DNA from: Planctomicrobium piriforme
GTDB taxonomy: Bacteria; Planctomycetota; Planctomycetia; Planctomycetales; Planctomycetaceae
Direction: 5' to 3'
Assembly: GCA_945860955.1 (NCBI GenBank)
Contig: CAMATH010000007.1
Span: 1 to 64,000, forward strand
Length of the DNA: 64,000 bases
Notes under the pieces: model-generated
Seen by the model: only the letters and a program-made list of their open reading frames with translations
What the model was told of the DNA's origin: nothing
The model's database searches: none
Shown: one piece after another, positions 19,680 to 28,594 of the stretch
How the letters are laid out: every line of letters starts with the position of its first letter
Position numbering within the stretch: the stretch's first letter is position 1
Program-made: the position numbers and the translations under genes

Positions 19680-20432
19680 ATGGAAAGCCTGTCCGTCGCA
19701 CCGCTCGCGAGCCTTGTCCACCGCTGTGCCCCATGGTTTCGGTGGGTGGGAATGGCATCTGCCGGGTTGCTGATGGTGGGAATGGCTCATGCCGGAGAGC
19801 GATCGGTGCTGCCTCGGGCGGGGCGGTCCCTGACAGCCATAAGGCCGTCAGTCACGCTCCCTGCGCCACCCGCGACTCCGACCGCCGCGGTTCCTACGCC
19901 GCACTCGACTCAGGCCAAAAGCCCCATCCGGCGAGTCTCCGCCGAAGATCTTCCACCGGCCCCCGCTGATGAGGGAATGAAGTATCGACCGGCCGACGAA
20001 TTCGCCAGCGATGGATTTCCCCCGTTGCGGGGCTATGTTCCCGGGCAATCCTCGCCGATTCGTCCTGCAGGCCGAACTCCAAACCGGGGAGCCACTGAGA
20101 CGTACGTTGCCTTCGGCCGACAGTCGGTTCCATTGATGGTCACCGACTCCAACGTCGTTGTCCCGCGGCTGATGCCGTGTCACCGCACACTCTATTTTGA
20201 AGACGCATTGCTGGAACGCCACGGCGTCGCGGCGAGCGACTGCGTCCAGCCCGGACTGTCAGCCGTCCACTTCTTCGGTTCCGTCGCGATCATCCCCTAC
20301 AAGCTGCTGCGCACCTCTCCTTGTGCCCACGTCTCCACCGCGAATCTGTGCGGCGAAGAGGGTGAACCGACCTGCTGGGAGAATTTCGTAGGGGACAACG
20401 ACCGTTGTGATGACGATGACTGTGACGAGTAG
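19680..20432 (+). CDS. Secreted hypothetical protein with cysteine-containing C-terminus
   Basis: 250 residues. GAGG lies just upstream of ATG 19680. Residues 20-38 form a hydrophobic core ending in A-H-A-G, a likely signal peptide cleavage site; a later ATG in that core is possible. Residues 45-140 are rich in Pro, Ala and Ser, probably unstructured. The C-terminal 90 residues hold several cysteines (M-P-C-H, S-D-C, S-P-C, N-L-C, T-C-W, D-R-C, D-D-C) and an acidic tail, compatible with a small disulfide-stabilised exported domain. No family is recognised. It is convergent with queE, 36 bases apart. Confidence 0.65.
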   Translation: MESLSVAPLASLVHRCAPWFRWVGMASAGLLMVGMAHAGERSVLPRAGRSLTAIRPSVTLPAPPATPTAAVPTPHSTQAKSPIRRVSAEDLPPAPADEGMKYRPADEFASDGFPPLRGYVPGQSSPIRPAGRTPNRGATETYVAFGRQSVPLMVTDSNVVVPRLMPCHRTLYFEDALLERHGVAASDCVQPGLSAVHFFGSVAIIPYKLLRTSPCAHVSTANLCGEEGEPTCWENFVGDNDRCDDDDCDE

Positions 20433-20468
20433 TCGCGATTGAACAATTCGGTTTCGCGGCTGTTGCAA

Positions 20469-21110
20469 TCAGGGGATCGCCAGAATCTTGTGAGTCTGCA
20501 GACTCACCCGCCATTGGGGATGTTTGAGACAGTAATCGACGACCAGTCGCTGATTCTCGGCCAGATTGGGGCCATCCATCGGTTGCAGGTAGAAGAACTC
20601 GAAGTCGAGGTCGGTGAAATTCCCGGGCTCTGCACCAGCCTGCGGATAGATCAGTTTCAGCTCCGAACCTTCGATCTGACTGAGCGCCGCTCCCGCTTTT
20701 GGACTGACACAGATCCAATGCACGCCGCGCGGCACCCGGCGTGTCCCGTTGGTTTCCACCGCCACCTCGAAACCGGCACTGACCGCGGCCATCGCAAGAG
20801 TTTCGTCGAGCTGCAGCAGCGGTTCCCCCCCGGTGAACACCACATACGGCTCGAATCGTGGATGTTCCATCTCGCCCCACAGTCGAACCAGTTCCGCGAC
20901 CAGTGCGTCGGCGGTCGCAAATTTACCTCCGTTGATGCCATCCGTCCCAACGAATTCCGTATCGCAGAACTGGCAGATCGCGGTCGCGCGATCGGCTTCG
21001 AGGCCGCTCCACAAGTTGCAGCCGGCGAATCGGCAAAAGACCGCCGCCCGTCCCGCTTGCGCCCCTTCCCCTTGCAGGGTGTAGAACATCTCTTTGACGG
21101 CGTAAGGCAT
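20469..21110 (-). CDS. queE: 7-carboxy-7-deazaguanine synthase QueE
   Basis: A 213-residue radical SAM protein of QueE length. The cluster motif has the expanded QueE form: C-R-F-A-G-C, then a 14-residue-type insertion, then C-Q-F-C. F-T-G-G-E-P-L-L-Q is the SAM-binding GGE motif. The enzyme converts carboxytetrahydropterin to 7-carboxy-7-deazaguanine, the precursor of queuosine and related 7-deazaguanines. It lies 79 bases downstream of queC on the same strand. The queD and queF partners are not in the window. Confidence 0.9.
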   Translation of the reverse strand: MPYAVKEMFYTLQGEGAQAGRAAVFCRFAGCNLWSGLEADRATAICQFCDTEFVGTDGINGGKFATADALVAELVRLWGEMEHPRFEPYVVFTGGEPLLQLDETLAMAAVSAGFEVAVETNGTRRVPRGVHWICVSPKAGAALSQIEGSELKLIYPQAGAEPGNFTDLDFEFFYLQPMDGPNLAENQRLVVDYCLKHPQWRVSLQTHKILAIP

Positions 21111-21189
21111 GGGATGATACGAACTCAGGGGAAGCGGTTTGAATGCGAAGACGTGACAGATTGATTGGAATGGACGCGGATTGGCGGGC

Positions 21190-21906
21190 TTAAGGTCGCT
21201 TCCGGTACCGCGCCGGGTCGGGGACGCCGTTGTCCTGAAATCCCTTCAGTCGCAACTGGCACGAATCGCATTCGCCGCACGCCTCCCCGGTGCTGATGTC
21301 GGGATCGTAACACGACAGTGTCTCGCTGAAATCCACTCCTAGCGCGAGCCCCTGCCGGATGATCTCGGCTTTCGACCAGGTGATCAACGGGGTGTGAATT
21401 TTCAACCGCATCGCCCCTTCGACTCCCGCTTTGGTGGCAAGATTCGCCATCTGTTCAAACGCCGCCAGGTACTCGGGTCGACAGTCGGGATAGCCGCTGT
21501 AATCGACCGCGTTCATGCCGGCGAAGATATCGGTCGCGCCCAACACCTCGGCCCAAGCGAGCGCGAACGAGAGAAAGATGGTATTTCGGGCGGGGACATA
21601 CGTGATCGGAATGCCGGTTGACATGTCGGCCGGATTGCGCCCCTTGGGAACGGGCAAGTCCGACGTCAGTGCCGATCCGCCGAAAGCGCGTAAATCGATA
21701 TCCACGACAATTTGCGTCGTCACCCCGGCCCGTTGGGCGACGCGACGGGCGGCGTCGATTTCAATTCCGTGGCGCTGGCCGTACCGAAACGTCATGGCAC
21801 ACGGGGTGAATCCCCGTTGCCTGGCGATCGCCAGAACGGTGGCGGAGTCGAGACCACCGGAAAGCAGTACGACGGCGTTGGGTGAGTTCACGAGGTCCGG
21901 CCCCAT
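21190..21906 (-). CDS. queC: 7-cyano-7-deazaguanine synthase QueC
   Basis: 238 residues from ATG 21906; an upstream in-frame extension to 22101 lacks family similarity. [10 protein letters not shown] is the PP-loop ATP pyrophosphatase motif. The C-terminal C-Y-D-P plus C-G-E-C-D-S-C is the QueC zinc site. The enzyme converts 7-carboxy-7-deazaguanine to preQ0 with ATP and ammonia. It is upstream of queE in a two-gene unit. The products could feed tRNA queuosine or DNA 7-deazaguanine; no DNA-modification genes are nearby. Confidence 0.92.
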   Translation of the reverse strand: MGPDLVNSPNAVVLLSGGLDSATVLAIARQRGFTPCAMTFRYGQRHGIEIDAARRVAQRAGVTTQIVVDIDLRAFGGSALTSDLPVPKGRNPADMSTGIPITYVPARNTIFLSFALAWAEVLGATDIFAGMNAVDYSGYPDCRPEYLAAFEQMANLATKAGVEGAMRLKIHTPLITWSKAEIIRQGLALGVDFSETLSCYDPDISTGEACGECDSCQLRLKGFQDNGVPDPARYRKRP

Positions 21907-22356
21907 CAGGTGGGCGTGAAATGTGTGACGACCGGTGAAGTCGCCGGGTGGACTGGGATCGAGACAGTTACCAATTGTCGCGGGTAAGTCGGTTTCGGCA
22001 AGCGTCAGCCGGTTTTCGGTGGCGGCTCGAAAAAAATCAACGGACCGCTTCGGGGCGAAGAGCGCCCGAACGCCAACAAAAATGCCCGTTGACGCGCGCA
22101 CGGCCGACTCACTGCGCCCTCCCGACGAAAATGATTCCCAACTCAGTGCAATTGGATTTTATCCCGAGAGCAGGAATGGCGAGCGACTCCATCCCTTTCA
22201 TCCTCTTCATCCTGTCAAATTCTTTCCGTCGGTCGTACGCACTCTCAGAGAGGTATCCAATTTAGCCACCAAGCGGGCGGTTGATAGAAAATGGATGACC
22301 ATCCGCCTGCTATACTCGACGCGATCCCGACTCGCCCCCTCAATCCACCCACCGCA
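21907..22356. other. Divergent intergenic region between queC and trmB
   Basis: About 450 bases without a convincing gene. It contains a pyrimidine-rich stretch with a TTCATCCT direct repeat at about 22199-22214. TATACT at 22311-22316 is a good minus-10 element pointing at trmB. Its position inside the longest trmB reading frame argues that trmB starts downstream of it. I see no clear minus-35 box and no RNA structure. Confidence 0.45.
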
Positions 22357-23133
22357 ATGCCCCCCGCTCCCGCCCCGTATCCCGGCCTCGTCGAAATGGA
22401 ATTCGGAGTCCCGATTCCAGGGGTGATTGTCGAGGAGAGTCGCTGGGCCCGCACCGCGCTCAAAAAGATCCCCGCTGGAATACTGGACTGGCCCGCGCTG
22501 TTCGGACGAACCGCTCCTGTCATCATCGACATGGGGTGTGGTAATGGCCGTTCGACGTTGCACAGCGCGGTCGCCCGTCCTGAATTCGACCATTTGGGAG
22601 TTGACATCCTTCCTGTGGTGATTCGGTATGCGACGCGTCGCGGGAATCAGCGGGGGTTGACCAACGTTCGCTTCGCGGTGATCGGCGGCCGAGAACTGCT
22701 CGCCGACCATGTCGCGCCACATTCCGTCGCCGAGATCCATTGCTACCACCCGCAGCCGTTCTACGACCCGCGGGAATTCAACCGGCGGTTGATCACTCCG
22801 GAATTCTTGGTGACAGCGCATCGCGCCCTGCTGCCTGGGGGTCGGTTCTACCTGCAGACCGACAACCCCGGATACTGGGCTTACATGCGATCGATCATGC
22901 CCGAGTTCTTCGAATGGAGCGAACTGTCCGGACCGTGGCCCGATGCGCCCCTGGGAAAAACGCGACGTGAGATCATGGCGACATCCAAGAAACTCCCGAT
23001 CTTTCGGGGAGTGGGAGCGGCTCGGATTGAACTGAGCCTGGAAGATGCGCTGGCGAAAGCCGCCCGACTTCCTCCGCCAGTCTTCAACGCCGACCGGCGA
23101 TTGCGCGAACTGGACCGTGAAGAACGTGAGTGA
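22357..23133 (+). CDS. trmB: tRNA (guanine-N7)-methyltransferase-like protein, divergent TrmB
   Basis: 258 residues from ATG 22357; an earlier in-frame ATG at 22291 lies upstream of a TATACT box and is less likely. I-D-M-G-C-G-N-G-R is the SAM motif I of the TrmB family. L-G-V-D-I, G-G-R-E-L-L and N-R-R-L-I match later motifs. The usual P-D-P-W-x-K signature is replaced by H-P-Q-P-F-Y-D. TrmB makes m7G46 in tRNA. The catalytic-region change means function is likely but not certain. Confidence 0.75.
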   Translation: MPPAPAPYPGLVEMEFGVPIPGVIVEESRWARTALKKIPAGILDWPALFGRTAPVIIDMGCGNGRSTLHSAVARPEFDHLGVDILPVVIRYATRRGNQRGLTNVRFAVIGGRELLADHVAPHSVAEIHCYHPQPFYDPREFNRRLITPEFLVTAHRALLPGGRFYLQTDNPGYWAYMRSIMPEFFEWSELSGPWPDAPLGKTRREIMATSKKLPIFRGVGAARIELSLEDALAKAARLPPPVFNADRRLRELDREERE

Positions 23134-23225
23134 GTCTTTGTCCCGATTGATTTCGGGCTTATGAGGTCGCTGTGGCCCCCGTTAGTCTCTGAAGCAGTCG
23201 GTCGGAAAGAACCTGAGGAGTTGAG

Positions 23226-24776
23226 CTACTTCGCCGCCGGGGCTGGCGGGGATTCAATTGTCGGACCCATGTCATAGATCCGCAAAGTCTTGTCGAACAT
23301 CGCGACCGCCAGCCGAAGGCCGTCGGGGTGCAGTGTCATGTCGTAGGCGACGCCGGGGAGCTTCACGTCGGCGAACGACTTCTCTTCTTCAAACTTCCAG
23401 AACCACAGGCTCGCTCCATTGCCACCTCCGGCCGCCACGATGAATGGTTCGGTCGGATGGAACCGCAAGGAATAGACGCTTCCCTGGAAGTTGTCTTTGG
23501 GCTTCATCACCCGCAGTTGCTTTCCCGTTTCGAAATCGAACAGCACGACGGCGGGAACACCGACGCCGGCGAACGCGTTGCTCACTTCCGTGATTCCCCC
23601 GACCGCCAGCAATTTGCCGTCCGGTGAAAAATCGATCGCGCGAATGCCACCGACATCCGCCTGAAAACCAGCGTCAAACTTCCAGAGAACCTTCGCATCC
23701 AGGTCACGAACCAGCGTCCACGGGCCGACTTCCCACTGTTTCAACACACCGATCAAGTCGCCGGAAATCAGAAACTTTCCGGAGGGATGAAACGCCACGT
23801 TGTAAACATGGCGTTCGTGACCGGGGAGTTCCTTCACTAGACTTCCGTCGACGGCGGACCAGATTCGGACCATGCTGTCGTTGCCCCCGGTCGCGACGAG
23901 CGTGCCATCCGGGCTGACCGCGATCGCCCGCAGATAGCCTTTGTGCGCGTCAACGATTCGAACCACTTTAGGAGTTGAATCGAGATCGCTCCACCAGGTC
24001 AGTTTCCCTTCATGCCCCCCTGTGACCGCCTGATTCAGTTTGGGTAACAATTGAATCGCGCCCACCCAACTCCCGTGCCCCGGCTGGTGGACCATCGGGC
24101 CGGAGAAAATATCCCAGCGGTGGAAGCTGTTGTCTTGAGCACCCGCGAATAACGAGTTCCCGAGAGAATCAAATCGGCACGCAATCACAGGTCGATCATG
24201 CGTCAGCGTGTTCAACAACCGCGTGGCCGCGGGTTCCGGTTTGATTGGCCCCTTCTCGATCGCCGCGACCCGCTCCTGTGCGATTTTGAGTTGCTGTTGG
24301 ACCAGGGCGGCTGCATTCTCGGCGGCCGCCTTAGCGTCGGTGGCAGGCTTCACACCCTGCTCGGTGACGGGAACCTTGGCGTCAGCCGCAGTCTTCGCGG
24401 CGTCGGCGGCTTTTTTCTTTTCCACGGCGTCGGCCAGTGCCTTTTCCGCAGCCGCTTTCGCTTGCTCGGCGGCGGTGATCGCGGCAGCGGCGTCGACAAC
24501 CGCGTTATCCGCCGCTTGCTGCGCCGCCTTAGCGTCTGCAACCGCTTTGGTCGCCGCGTCGAGTGCCGCCTGTCGGTCAACAACCGTCTTCACGCTCACT
24601 TCAACCTGCGCGGTCCAGCGGGTCAGGTCCCGGCGGGCAAACGACAACGCCGGATGCTCGACGGACGCCGCGGGTGCCGCCGGCTGCTCTTGCGAGAAAA
24701 TCGCGCCGGGCAAACCGAACGACACGGCCACCAGGAACAGCAGGGAGAACATCACAGAAAATGCGTGTCGTTTCAC
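23226..24776 (-). CDS. Exported WD40 protein with alanine-rich coiled coil
   Basis: 516 residues from GTG 24776, which gives a basic n-region and a hydrophobic signal core; ATG 24752 is the alternative. About residues 60-185 are an Ala/Lys/Glu-rich coiled coil with repeated A-A-D-A-K and A-A-A-E-K patterns. About residues 195-505 are WD40 repeats (I-R-A-I-A-V-S-P-D-G-T-L-V-A-T-G-G is one), forming a beta-propeller. It directly follows DUF1501 and DUF1549/1553 genes on the same strand, a grouping common in planctomycetes. A scaffold role in an envelope complex is inferred. Confidence 0.78.
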   Translation of the reverse strand: MKRHAFSVMFSLLFLVAVSFGLPGAIFSQEQPAAPAASVEHPALSFARRDLTRWTAQVEVSVKTVVDRQAALDAATKAVADAKAAQQAADNAVVDAAAAITAAEQAKAAAEKALADAVEKKKAADAAKTAADAKVPVTEQGVKPATDAKAAAENAAALVQQQLKIAQERVAAIEKGPIKPEPAATRLLNTLTHDRPVIACRFDSLGNSLFAGAQDNSFHRWDIFSGPMVHQPGHGSWVGAIQLLPKLNQAVTGGHEGKLTWWSDLDSTPKVVRIVDAHKGYLRAIAVSPDGTLVATGGNDSMVRIWSAVDGSLVKELPGHERHVYNVAFHPSGKFLISGDLIGVLKQWEVGPWTLVRDLDAKVLWKFDAGFQADVGGIRAIDFSPDGKLLAVGGITEVSNAFAGVGVPAVVLFDFETGKQLRVMKPKDNFQGSVYSLRFHPTEPFIVAAGGGNGASLWFWKFEEEKSFADVKLPGVAYDMTLHPDGLRLAVAMFDKTLRIYDMGPTIESPPAPAAK

Positions 24777-24849
24777 GTCGAAACTCTTCGGTGAAAGAAC
24801 CGTTGGAATCCGCCGGGCACTGGATACCGGTAGACTGTCGGGGCGTCGC

Positions 24850-26121
24850 TCAGGCCAGAATCTCGTGGATCGAGTCGGTCTTCGGGTCGGCCTTGTTGAA
24901 CGGCCGCCCTTCATGCCAGAACGCCTTGGTCGGATCCAGCCCCACAGCGCGGTAATAGGTGTGGAACAGGTGGCCTCCGTTCACTTCGCGATCGATCACT
25001 TCCGTTCCGTTCGCGTTCGTCTTGCCGACCACCGTCCCTCCCTTGATTCCGCAGCCCGCGACCGCGATCGACCACGCTTTGCTCCAGTGGTCGCGGCCAA
25101 CCAGATGATTGATTCGCGGCGTGCGGCCGAACTCGCACATCACAATCACCAGGGTATGCGCGAGCCGACCACGGTCGGCCAGATCCTGAATGAACGCCGC
25201 GAACGGCCGGTCGAACTCCCCGAGTTGTTCAATATGGAAATTGAAGTTCTCGGAGTGGGTGTCGTAATTGGTGTGGGTCACCTTGGTGAACGTCACGCCG
25301 TTTTCGACCAGTTGCCGGGCCATCAGACAGTGCTGGGCGAATTCGTGTTTGCCATATCGCTCGCGGTCGGCGTCGGTGATCTTCGAGAAATCGAAGACAT
25401 CCTTCCGCGCCAAAAGAGACGCCGCCTGATCGTACGACGCGTTGTACGCTTCGGTCTCCGATTGTCGACGCCCGGTCGCGAATCGGCCCGAGAGTTTCGC
25501 CCGCAGCTCGCGACGCCGACGATCATTATCCACAGTGATGCCATCGGGAAGCGCCAGATTCGCCGGCGGCTTTCCTCCCGCCAGACCGATCGGCGCGAAC
25601 TGGGGTCCCAGAAACGATGCTTCGCTGGGGCTACCGCCGCCATTCACGTGAATATACCCCGGCAGCGGGTTCTCGGGAGCGGTCAGCAGCGAGGCGAACG
25701 CCGACCCAAGCTGCGGATACTCGAATCCCGGCGTCTGCCGGTGCCCGTGCAGCATGATGTACGCCCCCTTGCCATGATCATCCTCGGCGGTGTTCACCCC
25801 GCGCACGAGAGAGAGATGATGCGCCTGCTTCGCCGTGTGGGGCAGCAGTTCGCAAATCTCGATCCCCGGCACGGAAGTTGGAATCGAGAGGAATGGCCCC
25901 CCCGTATCCGTTCCCGGCTTAGGATCCCAGGTTTCCAACTGACTGACCCCCCCGGACAGCCAGAAGACGACCACCTGCTTCTGCTGAGAGGCAAGTTGCT
26001 CGGCCCCCGAAACAGCGGTCATTCCCGAAAAGCCGAGCGCTCCCAAGGCTCCCGCCCCGGTCTGCAGAAATCCCCGCCGGGAAAAGTGGGCATCCGAACC
26101 GCACGCGTATTGGCAGCGCAT
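24850..26121 (-). CDS. Tat-exported DUF1501 protein
   Basis: 423 residues from ATG 26121. The N-terminus S-R-R-G-F-L-Q-T-G-A-G-A-L is a twin-arginine signal. The body matches DUF1501 (PF07394), related to alkaline-phosphatase-superfamily sulfatases: W-L-S-G-G-V-S-Q-L-E-T-W-D, L-V-R-G-V and C-E-F-G-R-T-P-R-I with G-R-D-H-W. No enzymatic role is proven for DUF1501. It lies 41 bases downstream of the DUF1549/1553 gene, its usual partner, and 73 bases upstream of the WD40 gene. Confidence 0.88.
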   Translation of the reverse strand: MRCQYACGSDAHFSRRGFLQTGAGALGALGFSGMTAVSGAEQLASQQKQVVVFWLSGGVSQLETWDPKPGTDTGGPFLSIPTSVPGIEICELLPHTAKQAHHLSLVRGVNTAEDDHGKGAYIMLHGHRQTPGFEYPQLGSAFASLLTAPENPLPGYIHVNGGGSPSEASFLGPQFAPIGLAGGKPPANLALPDGITVDNDRRRRELRAKLSGRFATGRRQSETEAYNASYDQAASLLARKDVFDFSKITDADRERYGKHEFAQHCLMARQLVENGVTFTKVTHTNYDTHSENFNFHIEQLGEFDRPFAAFIQDLADRGRLAHTLVIVMCEFGRTPRINHLVGRDHWSKAWSIAVAGCGIKGGTVVGKTNANGTEVIDREVNGGHLFHTYYRAVGLDPTKAFWHEGRPFNKADPKTDSIHEILA

Positions 26122-26162
26122 GGGGTGATCTCCTGAATGTCTGAAGGGAGGGGGGGAAGGAA

Positions 26163-27866
26163 TCAGTGATTGAACCGGAACTCGGCCGACGAAATCGCCG
26201 CCCAAACCAGTTCGTACAAAATCGCGGTACGGGTCTCACCCGTCGCGCCGGCGAGCGCCGATTGGACGTCGGCGACATCGTCGGCGGTTGGCAGACGTGT
26301 CAGCGTGCTAAGGAACAACTCCTCGGCGATCGCGGGGATATTGTCCGGCGGGAGTTTTTGCAACCGGTCGGCGGTGTTCCCCGATTTCGGCTTCACCATG
26401 AAGGTGATCGCCGGGTCGTTGGACAGAAACAAGGTTTGGTCGGCGGTCGCTTCGAACGTAATGGGAGGTTTGCCCGGTTCGCCGCCAAACAACTGCACGA
26501 ATCGATTTTCGTAGCCAATCAGCTTGTCATACAGCGCCTGCTCGGTTGCCTGGTCCCCCATGCCGATCCGGTGTGCGTCGACTTCGCCCGACGCCTGCAT
26601 CACGGTCCAGGCAAACTGCGCGGGACTCAACGGCTTGAGCAATGCCCTCGCGAATGTGGCATCGGAAGGATTGATCTCGGCATTCGCCGACCGGCTGGAA
26701 CGCTGGTATGTCTGGCTCAGGGTGATTTCCTTGAGCAGCCACTTCAGATCGAGCTTGTGAGCCGCGAACTGGTCGGCGAGATGGGCGAGCAGCAACGGGT
26801 GCGACGGCGGATTCTCGGCGTGGTCGAGATCGAGGGGATGAATCAATCCCCGTCCCAGCAGCAGCGCCCAGACACGGTTGACCGACGACCGGCAGAACCG
26901 CCGATTCTCAGCCGACGCCAGAAATTCCGCGAATTTCGCCCGGCGGCTGAATCGCGGAATCGGTCGAAGTTCTTTGTCCTTATCATCCGGCTTGACGACA
27001 TATCCCTCTTCGGGCTTGTTGAACTTCGGCTCAGTGATCGCGCTTGCTTCGATGAACTTGGGTAGCGTGCTTTTCGGCCCCTTCGAAATCTTGTCCCGAA
27101 TCTCAAAGACCGACTCGTAGGTCACTTCGCCATCCGCTTTCTCGGCGAAGACGACCCGTTTTTCCTTGTCGGTCATCACAAAGCTGCGAACGAAGAATGC
27201 CGAGACCCCGTAGTAGTGTTCCTGGCGATAGTCTTCGATCTGGGGATGGTCGTGGCACTGCGTGCATTCGAAATTGACCCCCAGAAACAGCTTGGCGACG
27301 TCTTTGGTGATCACATGCGGGTCGCCATCGCGGTCGAGGTAGAAGCGGGCCGGGCCACGATTGGCGGGGTCGGAACCATCGCTGGAAAGAATCGCGCGGA
27401 CGATAAGATCCCAGGGCTTATTGGCGGCGAACGACTCGCGCAGGAACTTCTCCCACTCGGCGACCGGAACGTGCTTTTGAGGCAGTCGACGCATGAGCGC
27501 CACATCGAATTGCCGCTGCATGTGGCGGGCGTATTCGGGACTGGCGAGCAGTTTGTCGACCAGTTGTTCGCGCTTCTGGGGATTCTGGTCGGCAAGAAAC
27601 GCGCGGGCGACGGTCGAGGTGGGAATCGTACCGGTGAGGTCGAGAGTCACCCGTCGCAAAAACTCGGCGTCGTCGGCGACTGGCGCGGCCAGCTTGTCGA
27701 AGTCGGCCGTTTGCATCGCGATCAGACGGTCGATCTGCGTGCGAAGCGCTGGCTCTTCAGCCCCTGCGTGGGCGACGTGGAGGAAACTCGCCAGCATCGC
27801 CATCGAGAGAATGAACCCGGGCATCAACCGTCCGGAGGAAGGCTGGTGAAGGGGGTTGTCGGCCAT
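26163..27866 (-). CDS. Exported DUF1549/DUF1553 protein with CxxCH-type motif
   Basis: 567 residues from ATG 27866; the frame extends further upstream without a plausible signal. The signal peptide ends near A-H-A-G-A-E. DUF1549 (about 45-245) ends in F-E-C-T-Q-C-H-D-H-P, a C-x-x-C-H that could bind heme or metal. DUF1553 (about 335-560) contains N-R-V-W-A-L-L-L-G-R-G-L and L-S-Q-T-Y-Q-R-S. The insert between the domains is shorter than in large planctomycete homologues and lacks an extra cytochrome c domain. It is the first gene of the DUF1549/1553-DUF1501-WD40 unit. Confidence 0.88.
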   Translation of the reverse strand: MADNPLHQPSSGRLMPGFILSMAMLASFLHVAHAGAEEPALRTQIDRLIAMQTADFDKLAAPVADDAEFLRRVTLDLTGTIPTSTVARAFLADQNPQKREQLVDKLLASPEYARHMQRQFDVALMRRLPQKHVPVAEWEKFLRESFAANKPWDLIVRAILSSDGSDPANRGPARFYLDRDGDPHVITKDVAKLFLGVNFECTQCHDHPQIEDYRQEHYYGVSAFFVRSFVMTDKEKRVVFAEKADGEVTYESVFEIRDKISKGPKSTLPKFIEASAITEPKFNKPEEGYVVKPDDKDKELRPIPRFSRRAKFAEFLASAENRRFCRSSVNRVWALLLGRGLIHPLDLDHAENPPSHPLLLAHLADQFAAHKLDLKWLLKEITLSQTYQRSSRSANAEINPSDATFARALLKPLSPAQFAWTVMQASGEVDAHRIGMGDQATEQALYDKLIGYENRFVQLFGGEPGKPPITFEATADQTLFLSNDPAITFMVKPKSGNTADRLQKLPPDNIPAIAEELFLSTLTRLPTADDVADVQSALAGATGETRTAILYELVWAAISSAEFRFNH

Positions 27867-28154
27867 GGGGGGGACTCCAGATGGCGGTGGAAGTCGTCGG
27901 GAGACGAACTGTCGTGTCAGGGATCGCTCGCGAAGGGGGGCAGGGCGAGGATTCCCCGGGGAAGGCGTTGAATCAGAACGGACTCGGCCAGTCGAACGCG
28001 GGGAGCGTTCGAGTAGGCATTCGTTGATGCAACCACCGATTGTTGCCGATGGGGGAGGGGGAGTCAAGCCGGGCTGTTTTGGGGGGCAGGCTGGTTTCAC
28101 CACGTACACGTTGCTACGCTGGAGATCGGCGTGCAGCCAACCTGTGCATGGTCT

Positions 28155-28192
28155 CGCGGTCGTGACAAAAGGTCGCGACCGCGTTTGTTTTT
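28155..28192 (+). terminator. Terminator-like hairpin in the hisI leader
   Basis: CGCGGTCG at 28155-28162 pairs perfectly with CGACCGCG at 28176-28183 across a 13-base loop. The T-rich run TTTGTTTTT follows at once. The hisI ATG is 16 bases after the T run. The upstream gene points the other way, so the hairpin cannot end a preceding plus-strand gene. An attenuator or protein-controlled switch is a reasonable inference. No histidine-rich leader peptide is visible. Confidence 0.55.
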
Positions 28193-28207
28193 CCCAACGG
28201 TTCCCGA

Positions 28208-28591
28208 ATGGTCGGCCCCAATTTTCAGAAGACCCCGCTAATCCCCGTCATTGCCCAGGATGTCGCCACGGGGGACGTCCTGATGATGGCGTGGATGAAC
28301 GAAGAGTCGTACCGCGAAACGCTGGCGACCCGGCGCGTCTGTTACTACAGCCGCAGTCGGCAGAAGTTGTGGCGCAAGGGCGAAGAAAGCGGCAACGTGC
28401 AGGAGTTGCACGAGCTGTATTTCGACTGCGACGCCGACACGCTGCTGGCGAAGGTGAACCAGATTGGGGGAGCGGCGTGTCACGAGGGTTACAAGAGTTG
28501 CTTCTTTCGGCGATTGTCGGCCGATGGGCAGTCGTATGAGACGGTGGGAGAGCGCGTGTTCGACCCGGCCGTGGTGTATGGAAAGTCGTGA
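28208..28591 (+). CDS. hisI: Phosphoribosyl-AMP cyclohydrolase
   Basis: 127 residues, the length of a stand-alone HisI without the HisE domain. R[12 protein letters not shown], F-D-C-D-A-D-T and C-H-E-G-Y-K-S-C-F are the family signatures; the Asp and Cys residues bind Mg and Zn. The enzyme opens the adenine ring of phosphoribosyl-AMP in step three of histidine synthesis. hisG follows after three bases. Confidence 0.95.
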   Translation: MVGPNFQKTPLIPVIAQDVATGDVLMMAWMNEESYRETLATRRVCYYSRSRQKLWRKGEESGNVQELHELYFDCDADTLLAKVNQIGGAACHEGYKSCFFRRLSADGQSYETVGERVFDPAVVYGKS

Positions 28592-28594
28592 GCG

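Noticed and set aside
20469-21906. DNA 7-deazaguanine (Dpd-type) defence cluster
   Set aside because: Only queE and queC are present, with no dpd-type transglycosylase or restriction genes; ordinary queuosine precursor synthesis explains them.
28021-28183. Histidine-rich leader peptide for a classical his attenuator
   Set aside because: Reading the leader frames near the hairpin shows no run of histidine codons, so classical translational attenuation is not supported.
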